64,000 nt of DNA, from assembly GCA_000158155.1 (NCBI GenBank), contig DS999408.1:132271-196270 (forward strand), given 5' to 3'. Positions 1 to 8,739 of this stretch are shown piece by piece. The position numbers and the translations under genes are program-made. The number at the start of each line of letters is the position of its first letter. Position 1 is the first letter of the stretch. Origin of the DNA: a gamma proteobacterium NOR5-3 (lineage in GTDB: Bacteria; Pseudomonadota; Gammaproteobacteria; Pseudomonadales; Halieaceae). The notes beneath the pieces are model-generated. The model searched no databases, was not told the DNA's origin, and worked only from the letters and a program-made list of their open reading frames with translations.

Positions 1-465
1 AAGCCGCTCCCAAAATACCTGCTGTTCCTTCGGAGCTTCGAGATCGTGCGACACCACAATATGATCGAACCAGTCCGTGATATCGACCTCGGCCATTTTG
101 ATATTGAGGGTCTCCCGATGCGCATTGGTAACCAGAAGTACTTCCAGCGGCTGGGTGCGCAGCCAGCGCAGAAACTCCAGAGAGTAGGGCCGCATGCGAA
201 TCATATGCTTGATCTCCCGCTTGAGTCGCGGGATGTCCATATCCAGTGCCTTGGACCAGTGGTCCAGACAGTACCAGGGTAAGGAGCCGCGAACTGAGCT
301 AAAGCTGTCCTGAAGGTGGGTCATGGCCTCGGCTTCGGGGATGCCTCGGGTTTGGGCATAGGCGCGCGGAAGATACTCCATCCAGAAATGGTTATCGTAA
401 TGGAGGTCCAGCAGGGTGCCGTCCATGTCCAGAAGCACCGTGCGAATGTTAGGCCAGTCAATCAT
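1..465 (-). CDS. yrfG: GMP/IMP nucleotidase (HAD family), 3' end missing
   Basis: HAD-superfamily phosphatase resembling YrfG, which dephosphorylates GMP and IMP in purine turnover. About 155 residues are visible from an ATG at 465; the frame is open to the left edge, so the C-terminus lies outside. HAD motif I is seen as LLDMDGTLLDL at residues 10-20 and motif II as VLLVTNAHRE at about 115. The helical cap (HFWMEYLPRAYA, later SLEFLRWLR) lies between them as in this family. It is divergent from cysQ with only 23 bp between the start codons; the yrfG/cysQ association is also found in pseudomonads, where nudE lies between them. Family assignment is firm, exact substrate is by homology. Confidence 0.88.
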   Translation of the reverse strand, partial: MIDWPNIRTVLLDMDGTLLDLHYDNHFWMEYLPRAYAQTRGIPEAEAMTHLQDSFSSVRGSLPWYCLDHWSKALDMDIPRLKREIKHMIRMRPYSLEFLRWLRTQPLEVLLVTNAHRETLNIKMAEVDITDWFDHIVVSHDLEAPKEQQVFWERL

Positions 466-488
466 CGCTGGGTGCTATAGTAGCGCCT

Positions 489-1343
489 ATGCAATTCTCT
501 GGGCACCCGTCATTGTCGCGGGACGAAATCTGGACGCTTCTGGACCTCTGTGAGAGCGCCTCCCAGAGCATACTTGCGTGCTATAACGATGAGACAAGCG
601 CAGGCCTTTTGCGCAGCAAGGAAGATCGAACGCCGCTTACCAAGGCCGATCTCGCGTCACACAATATCCTCAGTAAAGGCCTGCTCAGCCTGAAACCCGA
701 GCTGCCCTTGTTATCGGAAGAGTGCACTCCCGACGAAATAGCCGATCGACATCATTGGGATTCTTTCTGGATGGTGGATCCACTCGATGGCACCCGGGAG
801 TTTTTGGACAGGACCGGCGAGTTCACTATCAATATTGCCTTGATCGAGTCTCAACGCCCGGTGCTGGGGCTAATTTATGAGCCACTGTCTCGGTCGGGTA
901 GCCTGGGCATTGTGGGTGAGGGGGCCTGGCGGCTTTGTTGTGATTCCGGCACCTGGCGTGCGACGTCATTGAGCACGCGGGCGCTGCCGACCCGGCAGAT
1001 GGTGATCCTTGCGAGTCGGCGCCACAGTAATCCTCGTTTGGATAGCTGTCTGGAGTTTTTAAACGCCCGGCACGAACTATTGCGGCAAAACAGCGGTAGC
1101 GCATTGAAGTTCTGCGATTTGGCTGCTGGTCGAGGAGACTGCTATCCCCGCTTTTCTCCCTGTAGTGAGTGGGACGTCGCGGCGGGTGACGCTCTGGTGA
1201 CTGCGGCGGGGGGCATGATTCTTGGTCTTGACGGCGCGCCTTTGCGCTACAACGCCCGGGAAACGCTGCTCAGCCCGCATTTTGTGGCGGTAGGTGACAC
1301 AAGCACCCCGCTTTGGCAGGAGTTGTTGGCGTGCATGGCGTGA
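489..1343 (+). CDS. cysQ: 3'(2'),5'-bisphosphate nucleotidase CysQ
   Basis: Hydrolyses 3'-phosphoadenosine 5'-phosphate, the by-product of sulfate assimilation, to AMP and phosphate. Member of the Mg-dependent, lithium-sensitive inositol monophosphatase superfamily. The metal-binding motif DPLDGT is at residues 97-102, preceded by the conserved acidic pair in LLSEE (77-78); the second signature WDVAAGDALVTAAGG is near residue 230. At 284 residues it is slightly longer than the usual 250-270, mostly through the N-terminus. Divergent from yrfG. The start is the first ATG of the frame. Confidence 0.92.
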   Translation: MQFSGHPSLSRDEIWTLLDLCESASQSILACYNDETSAGLLRSKEDRTPLTKADLASHNILSKGLLSLKPELPLLSEECTPDEIADRHHWDSFWMVDPLDGTREFLDRTGEFTINIALIESQRPVLGLIYEPLSRSGSLGIVGEGAWRLCCDSGTWRATSLSTRALPTRQMVILASRRHSNPRLDSCLEFLNARHELLRQNSGSALKFCDLAAGRGDCYPRFSPCSEWDVAAGDALVTAAGGMILGLDGAPLRYNARETLLSPHFVAVGDTSTPLWQELLACMA

Positions 1344-1428
1344 AGAACACGGGTCTTGTCTGCGGGCGAGGGCGCGGTTATCTTTCATGTTCTTCTGACA
1401 TTGTGACCGAAGGCGGGAAACCCAGTAC

Positions 1429-1674
1429 ATGAACTGGCCACCGGGCAAGGAACCAGGCGCTGACGCCGAAGCCGCAAACGAGGTTTTGACGCCTGCCATG
1501 CGACTTTTACAGCTGCAAACTCGGCACAGGGCGCTGGATACCCGCATTGCAGAAATGCAGATGTACCCCTATCAGAATCAGATACTGCTTCAGCGTTTGA
1601 AAAAAGAGAAGCTGCGGCTGAAGGACACCATCGCGCTGCTGAAAGACGATATGATTCCGGATCTCGACGCCTAG
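1429..1674 (+). CDS. YdcH-like small protein (DUF465)
   Basis: Small basic helical protein of the DUF465/YdcH family, function not established. The family core is the helical hairpin LQLQTRHRALDTRIAEM followed by LQRLKKEKLRLKDTIALL. The first 20 or so residues are not family-like, so the true start may be the in-frame ATG at 1498 (MRLLQLQ), which would leave 58 residues. Neither start has a strong ribosome binding site. It is followed after 27 bp by the membrane protein at 1702. A second member of the family lies at 38392. Confidence 0.72.
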   Translation: MNWPPGKEPGADAEAANEVLTPAMRLLQLQTRHRALDTRIAEMQMYPYQNQILLQRLKKEKLRLKDTIALLKDDMIPDLDA

Positions 1675-1701
1675 GGCGTCTATGGAGTCGGCTGTTCAGT
1701 C

Positions 1702-2943
1702 ATGGATCTTGTTGTTTACGCCGTTCCGTTTTTTATTCTGGCCATGATTCTGGAATTACTCTGGGGTCTGTATAAAGGTCGCAATACCTACCGTGTTAAT
1801 GACGCAGTAAGCAGCTTGTTTCTGGGAACGCTTAGCCAGGCCCGAAAGTTCATTACGCTAGGCGTTGGGGGCTATGTCTACCATCTCACAGCCGAGCATT
1901 TTTCCTTGGCTATGATGAGCGCCGAAAGCATGTGGACCTGGGTTCTGGCCATGGTTCTCTATGACTTTTGTTATTACTGGCTGCATCGTCTTGGTCATGA
2001 AAGAACCATTTTGTGGGCAGCTCATGTGGCACATCACCAAAGTGAAGACTACAACCTGTCTACGGCGCTTCGGCAAACCAGCACCGGATTTTTGCTGGGC
2101 TGGGTCTTTTATATTCCCATGTTTGCTCTGGGAGTACCGGCCGAGGTGGTAGTCACCGTTGGTTCGATTAACCTTATTTATCAGTTCTGGGTGCACACGG
2201 AGCACGTGGGCAAGCTTGGTTGGTATGAGTGGATATTCGTCACGCCGTCGAACCACCGCGTGCATCATGCGCAGAATGAGCGCTATCTGGACCGGAACTA
2301 CGGCGGCCTGTTCATTCTCTGGGATCGCCTGTTTGGGACCTTCCAGGAGGAACTTGAATCTGATCCTCCCATTTATGGAATCCGAGGCCCGCTTCGCAGT
2401 TTCAACCCCCTTCGAGCATTGACGCACATCTACGCTGATATGTTCCGGGACAGTTGGAACGCAGCGCGCTGGGTCGACAAGCTGCGTGTCTGGATTGCCA
2501 GGACCGGGTGGCGGCCTGCGGAGCTGGAGGCGGCAGATCCGCGTCCCAAACCTGATCTTGGCAGCTTTGTACGTTTTGATCCGCCCACAACGCTGGCGGT
2601 GCGCGTGTATGCCTTGTTTCAACTCGTGGCCGTAGTGGCACTGCTGGGGTATCTGCAGGCTGGAGTGCTGGCGAGCTACGTTTCCGGCGTGTGGCTGGTT
2701 GTGGCCATGTTGTGGACGACCATGACCACCGCCTTTTGGATGGAGGCCCGGTCTCCTGTGGCTAGTTTGCGATGGGACCTTCTGCGTCTGGGGGCCTTTG
2801 CCCTTGCGCTTGTCACAGTGCCGGAACTTGGCGTCTTCGCCGGTGTTATGACCGCCTACCTGGCATTTAACGCCTTGTTTCTTTTGGTGTTGTTCTTCGG
2901 TTCGGGCGTTCGGGCGGTTGATAAGTCTATGAACACCGTCTAG
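1702..2943 (+). CDS. Sterol desaturase / fatty acid hydroxylase family membrane protein
   Basis: Integral membrane di-iron oxygenase-like protein of the fatty acid hydroxylase superfamily. The eight-histidine pattern is complete: HRLGH at 95-99, HVAHH at 108-112 and HRVHH at 185-189, with a further HTEH at 165-168. These residues would bind the di-iron centre facing the cytoplasm. N-terminal hydrophobic segments lie at about 3-22 and 80-95; after the catalytic region there is a second hydrophobic part (about 295-405) that looks like four more membrane helices, an extension many members lack. Substrate cannot be told from sequence. The stop codon overlaps that of the convergent antiporter gene by 4 bp. 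Confidence 0.85.
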   Translation: MDLVVYAVPFFILAMILELLWGLYKGRNTYRVNDAVSSLFLGTLSQARKFITLGVGGYVYHLTAEHFSLAMMSAESMWTWVLAMVLYDFCYYWLHRLGHERTILWAAHVAHHQSEDYNLSTALRQTSTGFLLGWVFYIPMFALGVPAEVVVTVGSINLIYQFWVHTEHVGKLGWYEWIFVTPSNHRVHHAQNERYLDRNYGGLFILWDRLFGTFQEELESDPPIYGIRGPLRSFNPLRALTHIYADMFRDSWNAARWVDKLRVWIARTGWRPAELEAADPRPKPDLGSFVRFDPPTTLAVRVYALFQLVAVVALLGYLQAGVLASYVSGVWLVVAMLWTTMTTAFWMEARSPVASLRWDLLRLGAFALALVTVPELGVFAGVMTAYLAFNALFLLVLFFGSGVRAVDKSMNTV

Positions 2944-4541
2944 CTGGCCGGCTCCGAGGCGTCATCGGCATCGCGGTCGCCATGTCTTCGTTCCCGAAGG
3001 CCGAGAGCCGCATGAGCGGCAAAACCTTCTCCGGCCTGTGCATAAAGATTAAAGGCCGAAATGCCTTTGGCTTCCAGGGCCGCGGCCTCTTCGTCGAATC
3101 GCACCACAGCCGCGATGCGTCCCTGGTAACCCATTTCTCGGAGCAGGTCGGCAACCAGCATGTTTTCCTGATGATTGGTTAGCGCCAGCATCACAAGCTC
3201 CAGTTCGTCCAGCGCCACGCGATGCCAGAAGTCGGGGTCACTTGCGTCGGCTGCGGCAACACGGCGGTGCATGGCATGGTGTTGTGCAAGTTTTCGGTCG
3301 TTATCATCTACACCGAGGACCTGTTCGCCGTAACTGCGCGCTATTGCTTCGTAGGCGCCGGTGCCGATGTTGCCCATGCCCAGCACCAGGACACGAACGT
3401 TGCGGGTGTCCGGGCGTTGCGCTCGAACCAGGGGGGACTCATGGCGCAGCAGCCGCAGTCGGTGGCGACGGTATAAAGTGTGCGACAGTCGGTTCAGGGG
3501 TGAGGCGACCAGAAAGCTCATGGCAATAGCGATGGACATGGCGCTGCCCCATTCTGCCCCCACCCAGCCTTGAGTGGCCGCCACTGCGATGACAATGAGA
3601 CCAAACTCACTGTGGTTCGCGAGGCTGTTGGACGCAAGCAGCGCTGTGCGTGGCGCAACGTGAAACCGTGTGAAAAGTGGAAAATAAAGCAGCGGTTTAA
3701 GCAGGGCCAGGGCGCCCAGCGCGAAGGCAACAATCATCAGGCTCGGGGAGGGCCAGCCGCTGAGTCCAATGGATAAAAAGAAACCCACAAGGAACAGGTC
3801 TTTAAAGTACAGAAGATTGCGCGCCAACTCCTTGCCTTTTTGCTCCCCAGCGAGCAGAACGCCAATCAATAGCGCGCCGAGGTCTCCCTTGATGCCGACG
3901 CTGTCAAACAGCTGAGCGCCTAAAATAGCCAGCGCAAACCCCGCCAGGGTAAACAGCTCTCCGTGGCCGGCAAGGCTCAGCATGCGCAAAATCGGGCGGC
4001 GTGCGGGGAGCAGCAATAACAGCCATAGTGCCGACCATTCAGGCACCTTGCCCGTGGATGCTGCGAGAAACAGGACCGCGGCGAGGTCCTGGATAATCAG
4101 TACGCCAATGGCGAGATTGGCATGCCGGGACGCCATTTCGCCGCGCTCCTGCATGATCTGGATGACGAATACGGTGCTGGAAAAGCTGAACGCAAAAGCA
4201 ATGACTAAATTTGTGTTGAGTGATAAGCCCAGCTGGGGCAGCAATAGTCCTGCGAGACTGAGTAAAGCCAGGACCACTAACTGCGTGACCAGCATATGCA
4301 CAACGGTTGTACCCCAAACGCGCGGCAATAGTAGGTCGCGAATCTGCAGTTTTAAGCCAATGCTGAACAGAAGCAGGGTGATTCCCATCTCCGCCAGTTT
4401 GCCGAGCATTTCGCCGCCATCGATATCAAGTTCATGCAGCACAAAGCCGGCCGCCAGATAGCCGATGAGCGCAGGCATGCCAACGGCCCGGCTCGCCATG
4501 CCGCACAGCAGCGCTACGATGATAAGCAGTGGATCAGGCAT
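2940..4541 (-). CDS. KefC-type monovalent cation:proton antiporter (CPA2) with RCK domain
   Basis: Potassium/proton antiporter or efflux protein of the CPA2 family. Starts at MPDPLLII (4541), which overlaps the end of the upstream gene by 8 bp; a longer frame to 4577 has no family-like sequence. About 12 membrane helices occupy the first 375 residues, with the family pattern LIGYLAAGFVLHE near the N-terminus. They are followed by a TrkA-N/RCK nucleotide-binding domain with the Rossmann signature VLVLGMGNIGTGAYEAI. A short charged tail ends the protein. At 533 residues it is typical for YbaL/KefC relatives. Probably translated with the small membrane protein upstream. Ion specificity is not known. 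Confidence 0.87.
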   Translation of the reverse strand: MPDPLLIIVALLCGMASRAVGMPALIGYLAAGFVLHELDIDGGEMLGKLAEMGITLLLFSIGLKLQIRDLLLPRVWGTTVVHMLVTQLVVLALLSLAGLLLPQLGLSLNTNLVIAFAFSFSSTVFVIQIMQERGEMASRHANLAIGVLIIQDLAAVLFLAASTGKVPEWSALWLLLLLPARRPILRMLSLAGHGELFTLAGFALAILGAQLFDSVGIKGDLGALLIGVLLAGEQKGKELARNLLYFKDLFLVGFFLSIGLSGWPSPSLMIVAFALGALALLKPLLYFPLFTRFHVAPRTALLASNSLANHSEFGLIVIAVAATQGWVGAEWGSAMSIAIAMSFLVASPLNRLSHTLYRRHRLRLLRHESPLVRAQRPDTRNVRVLVLGMGNIGTGAYEAIARSYGEQVLGVDDNDRKLAQHHAMHRRVAAADASDPDFWHRVALDELELVMLALTNHQENMLVADLLREMGYQGRIAAVVRFDEEAAALEAKGISAFNLYAQAGEGFAAHAALGLRERRHGDRDADDASEPAS

Positions 4542-4986
4542 TCTCGCTTCCCTGTTGCGCCAGATCTGTTGGTTCACAACGATCAGCGGCGTGTCTCAAC
4601 CCGGGTTCTATCTTTCTGTACTCGTGATGCAGGGATGCCCATAGAGGGGGGACGCACAATAACGCAATGGCCATATCACTTGCGATGCGCAAAAGCTCCC
4701 AGGCCGGTATGTCCAGAGGGTAGAGCCCGAACCAGCCGCGTAAAGGCGGCAGGCTGATCGCCAGAAACAGTGAGAAACGCGATATCCCAAAGAGCCCGAG
4801 GCCCAGCAGCAGGTAAAGAGTCCCGGTAAGCGCGGTGAGCAGCAGTGCCGTACTAGTAGGCAGGAGCCAAAGCGACAGGCACTGACCGGTACCGGATAGT
4901 ATCGCGATAATAGCTGCGAGATTACGGAGCTTTTGCGGGTCTGTGTCGGGATGCTTTATCACGCTGGAAACGTTACCACAGAGCAC
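4534..4986 (-). CDS. Unknown small membrane protein (four predicted helices)
   Basis: I do not recognise this protein. It is about 150 residues with four hydrophobic stretches (roughly residues 22-44, 46-68, 70-90 and 98-120) and polar ends; the C-terminal 30 residues are charged. The start shown is GTG at 4986; a GTG at 4962 (VIKHPDT) is possible. It follows liuE by 29 bp and overlaps the antiporter gene by 8 bp, so it is probably cotranscribed with the antiporter. It may be an accessory subunit, but nothing in the sequence proves that. Confidence 0.62.
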   Translation of the reverse strand: MLCGNVSSVIKHPDTDPQKLRNLAAIIAILSGTGQCLSLWLLPTSTALLLTALTGTLYLLLGLGLFGISRFSLFLAISLPPLRGWFGLYPLDIPAWELLRIASDMAIALLCVPPLWASLHHEYRKIEPGLRHAADRCEPTDLAQQGSENA

Positions 4987-5015
4987 TGCTGTGCGAAGGC
5001 AGAATTGTTAGTTCA

Positions 5016-5924
5016 TTACTTGCGTCTGGCTTTGGCAACAGCTGACTGGTTCTCGCGCCCCAGCTTGCTGCACACCGACTCACCCACACGGACGAGGGCG
5101 TCGAGATCGACGCCGCTATCGATGCCCAATCCCTCCAGCATATACACGACATCTTCGCTTGCGACGTTTCCACTGGCGCCTGTGGCATAAGGGCAGCCCC
5201 CAAGGCCCGCTACGGAGCTATCAATACGTGCGATGCCGTGTTGTAGGCCTACCAGTATATTGGCCAGCGCCTGTCCGTAGCTGTTATGACAGTGCAGGGC
5301 CAGCCTGTCAGCACCCAGGGTGGGGATAAGCGCATTGAGCAGGGCGTCCATGGATCCGGGTGTGCCGGTACCGATGGTGTCTCCCAGGGAAACTTCGTAG
5401 CAGCCGAGATCCAGCAGAGCCTGGCATACCGTTAGCACAGCGCTGGGTTTGATATCTCCTTCGTAGGGGCAGCCAAGCACGCAGGACACGTAGCCCCGCA
5501 CGGCGATGCCCGCTGCGCTGGCTGCATCCATAACCGGGCGGAAGCGTTCGATACTTTCGCTGATAGAGCAATTGATATTGCGTTGCGAAAATGATTCGGA
5601 GGCGGCTGCAAACACTGCAACCTCGCTCGCGCCGGCCTCCATGGCCCGCTCGAAACCCTTCAGGTTGGGTGTTAGTGCGGCGTAGGTGACGCCTGGTGCC
5701 CGCGCAATACGCTGGAACACGTCCTCGCTGTCTGCCATCTGGGGTATCCAGCGCGGATTGACGAAGCTTCCCGTCTCAATGTATCGCAGGCCAGCGTTTG
5801 CCAGTCCTTCTACCAGCGCTACTTTGTCCTGCGTGGCCAGCGGTGAGCTCTCGTTCTGGAGGCCATCGCGGGGGCCGACCTCGACCAGAGATACCTTTTT
5901 CGGATAGTGGGCGTTGTCGATCAC
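5016..5924 (-). CDS. liuE: Hydroxymethylglutaryl-CoA lyase LiuE
   Basis: Cleaves 3-hydroxy-3-methylglutaryl-CoA to acetoacetate and acetyl-CoA, the last step of leucine degradation. A TIM-barrel protein of the DRE-TIM metallolyase family. The N-terminal motif VEVGPRDGLQNE carries the catalytic Arg and metal-binding Asp; the C-terminal signature GLGGCPYATGASGNVASEDV contains the active-site Cys. The frame is open to 6008, but the GTG at 5924 overlaps the liuD stop in a GTGA arrangement and gives a 302-residue protein of normal length, so that start is chosen. Last gene of liuRABCDE. Confidence 0.94.
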   Translation of the reverse strand: MIDNAHYPKKVSLVEVGPRDGLQNESSPLATQDKVALVEGLANAGLRYIETGSFVNPRWIPQMADSEDVFQRIARAPGVTYAALTPNLKGFERAMEAGASEVAVFAAASESFSQRNINCSISESIERFRPVMDAASAAGIAVRGYVSCVLGCPYEGDIKPSAVLTVCQALLDLGCYEVSLGDTIGTGTPGSMDALLNALIPTLGADRLALHCHNSYGQALANILVGLQHGIARIDSSVAGLGGCPYATGASGNVASEDVVYMLEGLGIDSGVDLDALVRVGESVCSKLGRENQSAVAKARRK

Positions 5925-7918
5925 TCCGATGCCTCGGCTTCGAAATCGACCAGACTGGCACCGCGATCTACCAGGTCCCTGGGGGCGCAGCGAAATCCAT
6001 TGACGCAACCCGCGGACGGGGCGCGAAGCGTCTGCTCCATTTTCATGGCCTCAATCACGATAACCGGATCGCCTGCTGCGACGGCGGTCCCGGGTTCCAC
6101 GAGCAGTGCTACGACGGTGCCGTGCATGGGGGCACCGAACTGGCTGTCTCCCGCCGCAGCAACGCTCGAATCCGCAACCAGAAGTTGTTTCTCTGAAAAA
6201 CGAAACGCGCCATCGTCCCAAAACACCGTAAACTCTTCGTCTTCCCGGGCAAAGCTGCCGCGAAAGCGATGGCCGTCCAATTCCAGCATCAGGACATCAT
6301 CTTTGAGGTTGCCGCGAATGGTGGCTGTTTCGTCATCCAGCAGTAGTTCCAGGTAGTCGCCCCGGTCTACCAGTTCCACCAGATACTCCTCTGCGTGGCT
6401 GAGCACGTCAAAGCGCTGACGATGCGGTGTGTTCATGCGCCAGCCCCGGCTATCCGCCCAGGGTGAGAACTTATCGTTGCCGGGACTTTGGTTGGCGCTG
6501 CGCCGCAGGGACAGTAATGCCAGAGCAGCGGCGGCCAGATCGCGGTTTTTCTGCGCGGGCGGTGCGCGGAAAAGATCCTCGCTATGGCGTTCGATAAAGT
6601 GGGTATCAAGGTCGCAGTGGGCGAATGCGGGCAGAGCGGCGATGTTGTACAAAAAGGCGATGTTACTCGCTGGCCCGGCAACGCGGAATGCGCTCAGAGC
6701 GCTGGTAAGTCGCCGGCGGGCTTCTTCGCGCGAGTCGCCATGAACGATGAGCTTGGCAATCATCGGGTCGTAATAAGGGCTGATTTCACTGCCTTCGATG
6801 ATGCCAGTGTCGATACGTAGCGAGGGGCCTTCGGGGGGTAGACGCAGGTAACTGATCACGCCGGTTGAGGGGAGAAATCCCTGCTCTGTATCTTCAGCGT
6901 AGATGCGCGCTTCCATGGCATGCCCGTCTATGCGAATCTCATGCTGAGCCAGCGGCAGGGGCTCTCCGGAGGCAACGCGAAGCTGCCATTCCACAAGGTC
7001 CTGCCCCGTGATCATTTCCGTGACCGGGTGCTCGACCTGCAGTCGGGTGTTCATTTCCATAAAAAAGAACTGCTGGGAAGCATCCAACAGGAACTCTACC
7101 GTACCTGCTCCCAGGTAATTAATGGCGCGTGCCGCCTCCACCGCGGCCTCACCCATGGCACGACGGAGTTCGTCGCTGAGTCCGGGCGCCGGTGCCTCTT
7201 CGATGACCTTCTGATGGCGTCGCTGGATAGAGCAGTCCCGTTCCGCCAGGTAAACACCGTTACCCTGAGCGTCACAGAAGACCTGAACTTCCACGTGTCT
7301 GGGACGCTGAATGAGTTTTTCGATGAGCATGCGATCGTCGCCAAAGCTTGCCGCTGATTCCCGCCGGGCTGCGGCAAGAGCCTCGCTGAATTCCCCGGCC
7401 TCGTTAACCGCACGCATACCTTTGCCACCACCCCCGGAGGTTGCCTTGAGCAATACGGGGTAACCCATGGAGTCGGCCTCTTTGCGCAGGACCTCATCGC
7501 TTTGGTCGTCACCGTGATAGCCCGGTATCAGGGGCACGCCGGCCTCGGCCATGATCGCCTTGGCACGGGATTTAGAGCCCATGGATTCGATCGCAGCGGC
7601 GCTTGGACCAATAAATACGATACCGGCGGCTTCGCAGGCGCGGGCGAAATCGGCATTTTCAGAGAGAAACCCGTAACCCGGATGTATGGCTTCACTGCCG
7701 GTATCCCGGGCAGCCGCCAGAATTCGCTCCTGATTGAGATAGGACAGGGTCGCTGCGGACTCACCGATATGCAAGGCTTGATCAGCCAGCTGCACGTGAA
7801 GGGCGTTGCGATCGGCATCAGAGTAGACCGCGACGGTGCGTATTCCCAGCGCTCGCGCCGTGTGTATGACGCGGCAGGCGATCTCGCCGCGATTGGCAAT
7901 AAGGATTCGGTTAAACAT
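5921..7918 (-). CDS. liuD: Methylcrotonyl-CoA carboxylase biotin-containing (alpha) subunit LiuD
   Basis: Biotin carboxylase plus biotin carrier subunit of 3-methylcrotonyl-CoA carboxylase. The N-terminal biotin carboxylase domain begins FNRILIANRGEIACRVI; the ATP-grasp glycine loop is seen as TSGGGGKGMRAV. The C-terminal biotinyl domain has EAMKMEQ with the biotin-accepting lysine at residue 626 of 665. The start overlaps the liuC stop by one base (TAATG) and the end overlaps the liuE start by four bases, so translation is coupled along the operon. The biotin ligase needed to activate it, birA, is divergent from the operon at 12107. Confidence 0.95.
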   Translation of the reverse strand: MFNRILIANRGEIACRVIHTARALGIRTVAVYSDADRNALHVQLADQALHIGESAATLSYLNQERILAAARDTGSEAIHPGYGFLSENADFARACEAAGIVFIGPSAAAIESMGSKSRAKAIMAEAGVPLIPGYHGDDQSDEVLRKEADSMGYPVLLKATSGGGGKGMRAVNEAGEFSEALAAARRESAASFGDDRMLIEKLIQRPRHVEVQVFCDAQGNGVYLAERDCSIQRRHQKVIEEAPAPGLSDELRRAMGEAAVEAARAINYLGAGTVEFLLDASQQFFFMEMNTRLQVEHPVTEMITGQDLVEWQLRVASGEPLPLAQHEIRIDGHAMEARIYAEDTEQGFLPSTGVISYLRLPPEGPSLRIDTGIIEGSEISPYYDPMIAKLIVHGDSREEARRRLTSALSAFRVAGPASNIAFLYNIAALPAFAHCDLDTHFIERHSEDLFRAPPAQKNRDLAAAALALLSLRRSANQSPGNDKFSPWADSRGWRMNTPHRQRFDVLSHAEEYLVELVDRGDYLELLLDDETATIRGNLKDDVLMLELDGHRFRGSFAREDEEFTVFWDDGAFRFSEKQLLVADSSVAAAGDSQFGAPMHGTVVALLVEPGTAVAAGDPVIVIEAMKMEQTLRAPSAGCVNGFRCAPRDLVDRGASLVDFEAEASE

Positions 7919-8727
7919 TAGCGGTTGCTCCCTGAGGCCCAGCTTGGTGGACGCTTCTCTAGAAACGCCTGCAAGCCTTCCTGACCTTCCTGTGAGACAC
8001 GAATATGCGCAATGCGCGCACTGGTATCGTCAATCATCTGGGCATCGACGGCTTTGCCCGCGATCTCTCGAATCAGTTGTTTGGCAGCACTGAGTGCCTC
8101 GGGGCCGTTGAGCAGAAGCGCCTCTACCGCAGCCTCAACCCGACTATCGAGAACGTCTGCATCGCAGCATTCGTGGACCAGTTGTAGGTTCTCGGCGCGA
8201 TCAGCATCAAAGCGTTCGGCCGTGAGGAACAGGCGTCGGGCCCAGCGTGTGCCAATGGCCTCGATTACATGGGGCCCTATGGTGGCGGGAATCAGCCCTA
8301 TGCGCGTTTCGGTTAACGCAAAAAGGGCGCTGCGCGAGGCAATGGCAATATCGCAACAGCTGATGAGTCCTATTGCGCCGCCAAAGGCGTTGCCCTGTAC
8401 CCGTGCGATCGTTGGCTGGGGCAGGGTTTTCAATGTCTGCAACATGGTGGCCAGAGCGCGGGCGTCGTCAAGATTGTGCCCGTAATCGTAACTCGCCATG
8501 CGCTGCATCCAGCCTAGATCGGCGCCTGCGGAAAAGCTCTTGCCCTCGGCCTGAAGAATCACGACCCGCACGTCCTGTCGCGTCGCAAGCTCAGCAAAGT
8601 GCGACTGCATCTGCGCGATCATGCTGTCGTCAAACGCATTGTGTTTTTCTGCGCGGTTGAGGGTTACCCGGGCAATGCCGCGGGCATCAACAGCGCAGCT
8701 GACCAGAGATTGCGTATCTGAGTTCAT
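7918..8727 (-). CDS. liuC: Methylglutaconyl-CoA hydratase LiuC (enoyl-CoA hydratase family)
   Basis: Crotonase-fold hydratase that hydrates 3-methylglutaconyl-CoA to HMG-CoA, between the carboxylase and the lyase. The oxyanion-hole pieces are FSAGADLGWM and GNAFGGAIGLISCCD. Of the two glutamates used by classical enoyl-CoA hydratases, the first position is Gly (GGAIGL) and the second is kept (LTETRIGLIPA), as I recall for LiuC proteins of pseudomonads. The position inside the liu operon, between liuB and liuD, supports the specific role over a general beta-oxidation hydratase. Confidence 0.9.
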   Translation of the reverse strand: MNSDTQSLVSCAVDARGIARVTLNRAEKHNAFDDSMIAQMQSHFAELATRQDVRVVILQAEGKSFSAGADLGWMQRMASYDYGHNLDDARALATMLQTLKTLPQPTIARVQGNAFGGAIGLISCCDIAIASRSALFALTETRIGLIPATIGPHVIEAIGTRWARRLFLTAERFDADRAENLQLVHECCDADVLDSRVEAAVEALLLNGPEALSAAKQLIREIAGKAVDAQMIDDTSARIAHIRVSQEGQEGLQAFLEKRPPSWASGSNR

Positions 8728-8739
8728 ATATTCCCGTCC

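Noticed and set aside
1858-2622. 254-codon minus-strand frame
   Set aside because: Antisense to the hydroxylase-like gene, whose histidine motifs prove the plus-strand frame.
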